A DNA stretch of 64,000 bases from Beroe forskalii. Taxonomy: Eukaryota; Ctenophora; Nuda; Beroida; Beroidae. Position numbers and translations under genes: made by a program. Positions 20,722 to 32,100 of this stretch are shown here, one piece after another (positions within the stretch are counted from its first letter, which is position 1; each line of letters opens with the position of its first letter). The notes beneath the pieces are model-generated. The model did no database searches, was not told the DNA's origin, and saw only the letters and a program-made list of their open reading frames with translations. The stretch is from assembly GCA_011033025.1 (NCBI GenBank), contig WFMF01000122.1, forward strand, positions 310,001 through 374,000, read 5' to 3'.

Positions 20722-21904
20722 ACAACAAGTCAGAAGAAAGGGACGGACATCGCCCGTCGATGCACGTGCGTCTGTAACGTTGCACGTGCGTCCGTAAAGT
20801 TGCAAGGGCGTCTGTAACGTTGCATGTGCGACCGTACCACGGACGCAACGTAGCACGGGTAATGTTAATCGCCAAATGACATTTCAGTCCGTGACGTTGC
20901 ACGTGCGTCCGTGACGTTGCACGTGCGTCCGTAACGTTGCACGTGCGTCCGTAACGTTGCACGTGCGTCCGTAACGTTGCACGTGCGTCCGTGACGTTGT
21001 ACGTGCGTCCGTGACGTTGCACGTGAGTCCGTGACGTTGCACGTGCGTCCGTGACGTTGCACGTGCGTCCGTAACGTTGCACGTGCGTCCGTAACGTTGC
21101 ACGTGCGTCCGTAACGTTGCACGTGCGTCCGTAACGTTGCACGTGCGTCCGTAACGTTGCACGTGCGTCCGTAACGTTGCACGTGTGTCCGTAACGTTGC
21201 ACGTGTGTCCGTAACGTTGCACGTGCGTCTGTGACGCTGCACGTGCGTCCGTAACGTTGCACGTGCGTCCGTAACGTTGCACGTGCGTCCGTAACGTTGC
21301 ACGTGCGTCCGTAACGTTGCACGTGCGTCCGTAACGTTGCACGTGCGTCCGTAACGTTGCACGTGCGTCCGTAACGTTGCACGTGCGTCCGTAACGTTGC
21401 ACGTGCGTCCGTAACGTTGCACGTGCGTCCGTAACGTTGCACGTGCGTCCGTAACGTTGCACGTGCGTCCGTAACGTTGCACGTGCGTCCATAACGTTGC
21501 ACGTGCGTCCGTAACGTTGCACGTGCGTCCATAACGCTGCACGTGCGTCCGTAATTTGCACGTGCGTCCGTAACGTTGCACGTGCGTCCGTAACGTTGCA
21601 CGTGCGTCCGTAACGTTGCACGTGCGTCCGTAACGTTGCACGTGCGTCCGTAACGTTGCATCGTGCGTCCGTAATGCACGGACACGTGCGTCCCGCCACG
21701 TTGCACGTGCGTCCCGTAACACGCACGCACGTGCTTCCGTAACGTTGCACGTGCGTCCGTAACGTTACACGTGCGTCCGTAACGTTGCACGTGCGTCCGT
21801 AACGTTGCACGTGCGACTGGCCATGTGCGACCGTACCACAGACGCAACCGGACGAACTTGCAACGTTACAGACGCCACGGTGCACGTGCGACCGTACCAC
21901 GCAC

Positions 21905-24900
21905 TTCATGACTACAGACTAGAAAGCAATTAAACTCTTCAGATATTCAAGTCAACGACAAGTAGCAGTATAAAGTATACAGGTAGAAAAGAAATCAATA
22001 ATGACATTCAATTTACTCCTTGAAGAGTTAAGAAACAATCAGTAAAAAGTGCACACCGTGATATCATACACGACAGATAGCATTGAGACTGAGGCTTTAT
22101 AGGAAAGCCGGAAGTTTTGTACAACTTAAACGGAATTATGCACAAACCTTTCGAGTTTAGTGAGACTATTTTCAAACACAAGGAAATGTCGAGGTCTTAA
22201 TAATAATGTAAATCCATTACGGGGACAACTTCCACTATTCTATTGTTTTTGGCATTGCATCTCGTATGTATCCTTCATTATTCGTTGGCTGCAGAGGAGA
22301 CGTGAAATTCCATGGTTTTAACTCCGACGTCCCCACCTTTGTACTTCAAATTCACTGAAACAGCGAAAATTTTAGCTTGTAGGGTAATATGTTACCTTAT
22401 AGTGAATAATACCAAGAATTTATGCTTATCAGCTTATGTTTAAAATATTCAAAAAGATATCAACGATTGAAAGAGGTAACCCAAACATACCGTTCTTGAG
22501 AAAGGTTGGACACCATTATTCGGTCCATTTGTCGACACTTAATGCACAGCTTCTTAAATCTTGTGACTTGTTCCAGTTTTTGGCCTGAATGAGAGAGATT
22601 TTGGTAAGATTATTCATATACGCGCGCGCGCGCGAAAAGTTGACAATGAAATGCTAACAATTCCACAGAACATAGGAATCGTGGCAATTTAAAATGCTTA
22701 AATTGTGTGCTTTTTCGCGCGCATTTGATGGAAATTCCAAATATTTCCAATCTAAGAGCTGAAAATGTGTTTACTAGAAATTATAAGTCGGGATACGATT
22801 GATTCATTTAGAGTACTTTTTAAAAGTTAAATCACTGATTCGATTAAAATTTTCAATCCATAAAGTTCGAATTCCCAATTTAGATCAAATTCGTTAATAC
22901 CACTATCAACTACTGTGCTAAAATAAAGAGAACAGGGTTAAAACTAAGATAAATAATAGATGTTGTGTTTGAACAAGTTACCTGAATTTCTATGGAATGA
23001 ATGAACTTGTTGGACTTGAATTCACTGAGGTGTCGCGAAGGTGAAATATCAGAATCTGTTGTGTTTAATTGGGTTGAAGAGGGGGATTTATGATAAATTG
23101 CTGAAATGGAATGGTTAGTGGGGTAATAATTCAAACATTGAGAGAGCTACATAGAAATCTTGATACATGCATGGAATGAATCCGATGGGCAAAAATCTAA
23201 AAATACCGTATAATCCCACTTTAATACCCTGAATTATCTTCTATGTCTAGAGATTAAATAAGATTAAAAGGTAGAATGAATTCATTAGAATTAGGAATTT
23301 CCAAGATCAAGCACGCCCCTTCAAAGTTTTTTTTTGGCAGTGAAAACTTCTTCGTCCCTGTCTAGGTCTAGGATGATGTTTTTAAACTTCCGAGTATCAT
23401 TTCCTAAATCAATTAATCGGAGCTTATCAAATTTTAAAATAAACAAGTCTCATAGTTTCATAGTTTGCTTACAATATAATTTTTATGACTGCGCAATGTT
23501 ATGATAGACATAAAGTCTAATTACTAGAGGGTTAATTAATGACTGGCATGAGTGCTCGTTGGTCGAAAGCAATACGTTGAAAAGTAAGTGAAAAGGCAGG
23601 TAAAAATAATACTATCCACGGCTTGAAAATTACTTTTTACTTGCAAAATCTTCAAGGTGAATGAAGAAAGACGGTCCTAACAGGGGCTATGGGACTTTAA
23701 ACAATGCTTGGTTCTAAGGATATGGGACATTTCACCATGCTTGGTTCTTCGGATCTATCCTGCAGACCTTGATGACAAAAAACGTGTAACAAACACACTT
23801 TACTAAACAGTACAAACCGCACTCCAAATTCAACCCAATACATCCCCAAAAGTTTCAACCCGCGAAAATTCATGAATATTGAATGAAAAATTTTAGAAAC
23901 TCACTCCTGACATACCAGATCACTGATCAAATAATGATAGCACAATGATTTACATACCATGATAACTGATAAGCCTTGATTGACTTTGATTTGAATTTGA
24001 AATATTGATTGACGTTGTGAAACAAATAAAATGCATGCGTTAAAATTTTCGAATACATATATATAAATACATATCTGTGAGATGACAAAAGAGCAAAGTA
24101 GTTTTCCAGACACTCAACCTCAAATATAATGGTATATATTAGTTTTATAAACATTGATAATGGCTGTCAGTTATTCGCAAAAAACCTTTGAGGGTCACAT
24201 TCATACTTTAATTAAGTCGGGTAATTTATTTTAAAACTGTATATAAATATCTGTTCAAAAATAAGTACATTTCGAGAGAAATAATCTCAATGCTGTATGA
24301 GTGGAATGCCAGAGATTTGAAATTGTTCACCATGGATGTATAAATGTACGTTTGTGACGAAACATGAGATTTCAGTGTAATTACAAAAATCGAGATGGAT
24401 TTCGCTCATGTTTGTGGTTTTCTGTGAATAAATGATGTTGCCACGAAAATGTATCTAAATACATTAAGATGAAGAGTGACAGCGAATTCAACCAAAAAAC
24501 ATGATTACTCGAGTACAATTATGCCTTTCCGTATCAATAACTCATGCAAACATGGTGCGAAATTGCCGAGAATACAATTAAAAATAGAAAGCCAACAAGC
24601 TTTGTTTTTAGTATGCAATACATCAGAAACGCCACAGCTAAATCCGGTTAATATATTACTGTAAATGTGAGTAACACTGGCAGTGATTTACTCTTAATTA
24701 GATAAAACTGTTCTTTTCTAACAATTGATATTTCTCAAACAGATTACAAATATATAGGCATCTTTATTCTTTAGTCTAATGAGGTTAAACTGTATGATGT
24801 TCGAAAAATGACTTTGAAAAAAACAAAAATGAATCGTGGATTTTATACGTACAGGATAACATTCGTTATATTCACTATAATATCATAAATGCATTAACAT

Positions 24901-25919
24901 TACTAAGGTTTTCAAAGTCTAAAAAGATGATAAAATATAAAGTTAAAAGAATGGTGTGCAGATTACAAATTAATTTCTACGATTGGTCACCACTTTTCTA
25001 TAGATCAGCCAATGCAGGCGAGTAAATATTAATAATTTTAAGGTGCTAGGTGTTATGGATAAATCAATTTTGAAAGCATTTAAATGGTCGTTTGGGGCTT
25101 TGAAAAATTTCACATAATGACGATAAGATGATGGTTTACAAATTAAACATCATGACAAACTTTTTACAGGATCGATAATGCATCAAATATTATGTTACTT
25201 TTGTGTTTTTCCTAATATCTAAAAGTTGAATAAATCAACACATATTTGAATGATGATTTTTTGCAAAAGTGTACGTTATTAATGATGATACAATCAGGGT
25301 TTAATTTTTCATGTACATAATCCACTCAACAATATACAAGTACACAATGAATACATTACAACTATGGCAGCTCTGCAGAACGCACAGAGAACTTAGTCCG
25401 AAGTGGATATTTTGCCAATATCCCCAGTTCATGAATACAAATTGCGTTGACAGAAATGAAATGGTCCGAATTGGCCAGAGAGCCAAAAGATGTCCGTAAA
25501 TGATTCAGATCCACAAAATGCCCGAACTTTATGTCCATAGATTGAGGAATGAGACAGGTGAGGAGTGTCCACTTGGATGTCGAGTGATGTCCGGTATATT
25601 TTGGTGAGGAATTTCGGAGGGTCAGGCACCGGTATTTGAGGGATGAGCGTCAGATGAAGCAGTGTTATATCAGTGGGGGCCGAGATGGTGATAGTTGATG
25701 TATTACAGAGAAATCAGGTAATAATATGATGATAAGATATAAATAATGCTATGGGTAAAGGCTCAGTAATATATTCGAAATAGACTAAATAACCAGCGAC
25801 ACGTGGGAAGATGGTTATATTTCAAGCAATGTAACGATCCCACGCGTTAACACGCACACTTACACAATGTGTGCGTGTGTGCGACGTCATAGCATGACGT
25901 CATCAGCACACCGGGCTAG
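21905..25919. other. Intergenic, no gene seen; Nova 3' flank
   Basis: AT-rich single-copy-looking DNA; open frames are all under 76 codons and lack support. A GCGCGCGCGC run lies near 22620. The last few hundred bases probably hold the Nova 3' UTR (minus strand). A CRE, TGACGTCA, lies at 25895-25902, just past the Nova stop. Confidence 0.45.
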
Positions 25920-26104
25920 CTAATTATTTGGGATCTGCTCGAAGATGAAGTCTGACCCGCTCACGTCGCCCGCGTCCCCCTCGATCTTGGACATGATGAG
26001 TTGCTGGGCCACCTTGCAGCCCGCCGCCTGCCCGCACACGTACAACAGGCGGTTCTGGGTGCCCGGCACGTACTCGCCGCGCTGCGAGAATTTCACTTCG
26101 CAAC
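25920..26104 (-). CDS. Nova-like terminal exon (end of KH3)
   Basis: The acceptor is ccctcag; two leading bases, 60 codons, TAG at 25920-25922. It encodes the second half of KH3, including the Pro-Gly-Thr-x-Asn-Arg turn typical of Nova KH3, and a short tail ending Ile-Pro-Asn-Asn. Confidence 0.85.
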
Positions 26105-29100
26105 CTGAGGGAGATTTGAGTGTGAAACTTGAGAAAAATGAGGGAAATTCAAACGTTTTTTGTGTGAAAATTTGTAAAGGGATGAACTTATTATTAGCTG
26201 AATATGCCCACAATTTCCTTCTCATGTCCACTATTTCCTTAATACTGAGACTGATCATCTATCAATGGAATGTCTTCAGAATTAACTACGTACCGGAAGT
26301 GTTCTGAATCTCAGTGATAGTGGCGCCTTGTCGACCCAGGATACGACCCACCAGCGCGTCCGGTATTTCTACCTGAACGTTTCACGGAATAAAGATCGAG
26401 CGATAAATCAATAAATTGTTAATTTCATAAAAATCACAGACCACAGCTGTATATCAACTTCAAAAAGTGATTTAAAAATGGTTGTCGGATGGGAGTTCAA
26501 TTATTCTCGGTTTTACCTTGAATTTGATATCATCTGGTCTGGACACGAAGGCTTTGAGCTGTTGTTTGGGTGGCATGGGTGGCTGCATCCTCTGCTGTCC
26601 CATTTGTGACATGTTGGGGGAGTTGTTCGAGTTGTTGTTGTTGTTTCCTGAAATGGTTCATTCGGTCACTCACTCACTCGATATGGGGTGAAACTTGTCC
26701 TAAAAGAGAAATCTCTATCACAAGATATTATAGTCTACGCTCCACGGGCCCATTAACTTCAAAATAAATACTGCAAAAGGCCAATCTTCCACTGGACAGT
26801 GGACGTGTCAGGCACGAAGGTACCTGTGAGGGCCTGGATGAGCATGATGGTGTTAGCCAGGTTGGAGGTGTTGGAGAGCGCGTTGCTGGGTAACGCTTGG
26901 AGTACACGTGCAATAACTTCAGCCTGGTTAGCGCCACTGTTGTTACTCTGCTGCTGCTGGCCCATATCATGACCCTGCGGGAGTGTGATGGGTGAGGGTC
27001 ATGAGAATGGGTATATATGAGGGAAATTACACAATGAAATGAGCTTACTCAAATATAAAAACGGTTCACTGACAGTATAAAATTTAATAATTTCATTTAA
27101 TATTTCATTTAAGACTGCTAGTACCTGTGATGGTTGCTTAGCAACGGCTAGTACTGTGATGGTTGCTTAGCAACAGCTAGTACCTGTGATTGTTGCTTAG
27201 CAACAGCTAGTACCTGTGATTGTTGCTTAGCAACAGCTAGTGCCTGTGATGGTTGCTTAGCAACAGCTAGTACCTGTGATTGTTGCTTAGCAACAGCTAG
27301 TACCTGTGATGGTTGCTAAGCAACAGCTAGTACCTGTGATAGTTGCTTAGCAACAGCCAGTACCTGTGATTGTTGTGAAGATTGTTGCTGGTTGTGGGAG
27401 GAGTATCCTTGGTTGAAGGAGTTGCCACCTCCACTGCCGCCACCGTACGAGGACGCGCTCTGGTAACTACCGTATGACTGGGCGAATACTCGTTAATATA
27501 AGGTACTTAGAGGGGCGAGATTTTCAACATTCGGGCGCAATGAAACCATGTGAATAAATTTTAAACCTTGTATTTGTGACGCTAATGGAGCTAAAAATTA
27601 AGTCGATATCAGCGCCCTAGGCAGCAAGCATTACACAGTATAATATTTAATAGGTTCTAACATACCTGTGAGCTCTGTTGCTGTCCACCGCTCGATTGTT
27701 GGTTCTGGTTTTGTTGCAGCAGAGTCTGGATCAGGTTCACTTGGTTCATGTCCTGTCCACTCGCTGAGGAGGGAATTAGTGTTAATGTGAGGGTAATGAA
27801 AAGTGCCGTATCATGCGTCATGACAAGATGGCAATTACATGATGGGAATATACACTTTTCTGAATATGATCTCCTGCATATAAAGCTTCGTGCTATCACT
27901 CAAAAGAGACTTGAGTGGATCGGAGTGGACCGAGTGTTTTCAAGTGCCCAAAGATTTTGATGTATGCATTAATAAATTTACCTGGATGTGGTGAAGAATC
28001 AGAAGGTGAACTGGAAGGGTGGAGTGAAGTTTCAAAAGCATATTGTGATTCTATGACAGCGAGACAAGATGATTTTATGAAACTGGTGTCAATGGTGTCA
28101 CCATTACTCGTGGTGTCACTGGTGTCATGTGATGGTGAGACAGTGGAGTGAGGTGGTTGTGAGGCGGCAGGCTCAGACTTCGACGATTCCGGCACAAAGT
28201 ACCGTGAATAATCGAGCCAATCTGAGTCAAAACCTGTACATAAGTAGTGGTGGTGACATTGGTAAAATTCAAAATTTATAATTAAAAAGTTCGAGAACCT
28301 CTACTATTAATTACAGGTACAAGAATATGATTCTAGTAATTATAGTTAACATTCCTTGCGAATCACCTGGTTTCAGGAAGCTTTGCGAATAAGCCTTTGA
28401 TTTAATTAAGGTTAATTTAGCAATAATTACGAATTGATAATCAATTATAACACCGCTGCAAATTAAGTTGATGAAAAATGCATCGGTGGGCGGAGGGAGG
28501 GCAATACAATTTCCATCACAACAATAGCTTTCATTTCGCAGACAAATGGAGAACCAATTAATTGATACAAAGACCATAATTAAACACTTGATACGTAATA
28601 ATTAATAAGTAACTCTGTGGTAGTCTCCGGCATATTCAATATTTCAACCGAGCCTACAATAAGATAATTATTAGTCTTAGACTTGGTGACGAGTGGGAAG
28701 ACCAATAGACCCCAATAAATTACGCAACAAATTACAAAACCAGCGATCCTGGCCCACGACACAGGTGCACTACCACATCTGGGTGAGGGTGTGGCTGGGG
28801 CTGTGGAAGGGAAGGAATCTAGGTCCCGTCCGATCAAATCATCCACAACATACCACGTGACCTACTACCATCCAATCAAATCATCCGCAACATACCACGT
28901 GACTTACTATCGTATGAATCGTAGTTGAGCGAGGTAGTGGACCCCATGCCACCCACGGACCCGACCAGGGTGTTCTGGGGCATGAAGTAGCTGGAGTAGT
29001 CGAGGTTGGTGATGGAGGTCGAGGTGGGATCGTCTCGCAGCTTCTCCTTGATGATGTACTCAAGGGCGTTGTTCACACCTGGGGCATTTGCGATGATTAA

Positions 29101-32100
29101 GATAATTTATAATTTTCAAATAGGCTCAATTTGGCTAGGTCAATTCTTGAATTGTAGGATGTTTGGTTCATATAATGTGTCAAACATGATGTACTGAAAC
29201 CTGCTGAAAACTTGAAAATTAAGGTGCAGGCGGGTACAGACAGGGTAATTAAAGTTTGAATCTAGGAAAGTGTTTCCTTGCTTCACTATCAGCCGTTAAT
29301 TAACCCCACCTTTTTCTGATCCGAGTACAGTGATAATCCGTTCTCCCATCACCAAATCATCCTTCTGCGACGCCTGTATCCTCACATCGTACGACTCATT
29401 GAGACTCTTGACAGTGGCTCCTCCCTTTCCAATGATCATACCCGCAGTAGTGTTGGTAACCACGATCTTCATCATCTGGAGACGACGGGAGGGGTCCCCG
29501 ATACCCATCAGGGCGTCGTTGTCACGGCTAGCAGGTGGGTTACGGACCAGATTCTGAGAGGGAGGGTTCAGTCATCAGTGGCATATCGTGGGTGAGAAAC
29601 AGTGACGATCGCTTCAGTTCGTAAAGAATTCGGGCATGCACAACCCCTCTCATATGGTTTTTGCGAGGAGCTCTGGTCTCAAACTCCATAAAAGGAATGC
29701 ACCAGTGTTTCATTCTCATACTTACATGGATGAATTCTGAGACTTTACAGATCTGATCAGGGGGTCCGGTAACAAGAACGATCCGCTCACTAGGGGCGTA
29801 CTTGTTACTCTCAGGGTAGAACTGGGTGTTCTGAGACAACTTGATCACGACATCATAGGTATTAATTCCACACTTTATTTAGTGTAAAAGCTGACCAAAT
29901 TACTGAAACATATTCCACTGCAGTTATTGCAGCACGAAAGCTCGTATCACTTTTTTCAGCAGAAGTTAAAGTCTGTAATGATGACTTATGATAAATGCCA
30001 TGAAAACACTCGGCTTCGTCATTCGCGTAAAAAGTGATTAGTGACATTACTGCAAGCGGTACCAGGTACACAATTCCAAATGAGTACAAACTCTAATTTT
30101 AGCATCAAGTAAATGCATCAAGTCCAAAAACCAATTAAAATGCAAAAATTGCAACAAACTCACATCATAAGTCGTCTGGAGCTCTTTGATCTGCGCTCCA
30201 CCCTTTCCAATGATGGACCCAGCAACTGTTGGAGGCACAAGGATCTTCAGAAGATAGTGGCCGGCTTTAGTGCCTGAGGGAGATTAGAGATTATAAACAC
30301 TGACCGTCAAACAAACATTAAACAGCGGTAAGGTGCGTATTTTGTCTCAATACTTACAGAAGGAATGTTGCTGCTGCAAAGTTTGAATGTACTTTTACTT
30401 TTGTAATTCTCAACAATGACATTCAGATAGACCAACTTACAGACAGACACATTGAGTGCAGTACAACATTGAATGCGAGAAATGAAAGTATACAGGACAA
30501 TGCAAATCTAAACGGTGCTTTGGAAGTTGAGTAATTCAAACATTTATGTGCAAGTCTACTTCCTTGCGATGCTTTGGATGAAGTCTGGGAACCATGTATT
30601 TTGAAAAATGCGATATTTCCATTTCCCAAGAAGTTAAACTCTTAAACCCAGTTTTAAACCCCTTCAAACTAAGTGATTTGAGCGTTAGAGAGGAGTGCGT
30701 TCTGTGTAGTATATACCTGACTCAAAGTATCTCAGGTTACAACTCCCCCAGAAGGGAGGGGACGAAGGGGACGAGTCAAAGGACAAGTTACGGGATCCAG
30801 CTGTCGAGGGGATTCCAGCTGGATACATGCCAAATCCTTGCCGAGCACCGATCTTAGCAAAGTAATCCGCGTTTGAAGCCAAGAACTCAGCCAGGAGGTT
30901 AAATCGTGTCGAATAGTACCACGATTGGTAAGGAAGAATCTTTCCGGTCACGGGTAGATTGTTGTAGTTAAACGAATCAGATGAAGTGTTACAAAGTGAT
31001 AATTCTGATGAGTTATTGTACAGCGATGAACTTTGGTCCGCAAGTTTGTAGGGTGAACTATGAGATGGTGTGCTGAGGGAAGAGTTGAAGGAGGTGGTGT
31101 AGGGGAAGGTGTAGGTTTCCTTGACTCTCTTCTCAGAATCAGGGCAAATGCTGGAAAACAGATTGGGAGCACTAGTGAAGACACAGTAACTGCTGTCATG
31201 AGGCAGGGACTGGTGTGCCAAGGAGTTCTGATAGTGTAACACTGAAGGGGATGTAGGTGGGGCTTCTGCAGAAGCTATCTCTTCAGAAACTGCTGGGCGT
31301 TGAGAGGGCTGCAACACTTCGTTAGGGTTACGTTGTTCAACCTCAGCAACATTCGAGAATTCAGAGTGCACCCCATGATAAGAAACAGCATTGGTGCTCC
31401 GATGGTTCTCAGTAGAATCAATGGCTAGAGCTTGCATCTTGGAGTTGAGGTCTTGTAAGGCGGAAGTGGTGTCCAGCTCGGAGATGCCAGGCGGCATGGG
31501 GGCGGCAGTGTTACTGGTACCTTGGGTGAAGAAGGAGGATGATCTAGTAGTCTGGGTGGGGGAGGAGGGAAGGGTCGAGTAGAGTGAGTAGCCGAGGGTG
31601 TTTAGTGGGCTGAATGCCATGATGGGATGCTCCTAAACTAGGACACAGAGAAGTAGTTAGTCCGATGGGGTCAAAAGCAATGGACGATTTCCAGAAAAGT
31701 GGACTACACGAGCATATGATCTTCAAGGCAACAGCCAAAATAATCAGCTAAATTGGTAATTTGAAATTTTAAAGAGGCTTTTAAGTTTTAAGGCTTTGAT
31801 GTTCAAATAGAGAAATAAGGCTCAAGACAATAGCTCTTTCGAGGAAAGTAAAATCCGAAACAAACGAAAAAGGTAATCGAGCAAACTCATCAATGGAATG
31901 CAAAACAAAAGACCCTTATTAACACGGAAAGGGTATACAAACAATTGAGTGTGTACTTTGAATGGGAATTAAAACTCTGAACGTATGCACACACATTCAG
32001 TCCACACACACATTGAATGCCCACATGGCATGACTACACATGAAATGGTGTACACGATCTAGAGAGACTGAGTGAGAGAGCCGCTGCTACCAGCAGGAGA

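Larger units (their letters stand above)
19866..21900. repeat. 20-bp satellite, one CACGTG per unit
   Basis: About 2 kb of tandem 20-mers, consensus CGTCCGTAACGTTGCACGTG. The array is most regular at 20900-21660 and more diverged at the edges. It is interrupted by a family B micro-MITE (19940-19996) and a family A micro-MITE (20608-20721). A 260-bp block near 20220-20290 recurs near 20830-20890, showing a higher-order duplication. Open frames of 230-409 codons on the minus strand come from a unit that lacks stop codons: since 20 is not a multiple of 3, all three frames read the same 20-residue peptide. Confidence 0.92.

Noticed and set aside
20618..21909. Open frames of 285-409 codons on the minus strand (Thr-Asp-Ala-Arg-Ala-Thr-Leu repeats)
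   Set aside because: They are translations of the 20-bp satellite. The unit has no stop codon in any frame, and because 20 is not divisible by 3 every frame yields the same peptide. No splice or promoter context.
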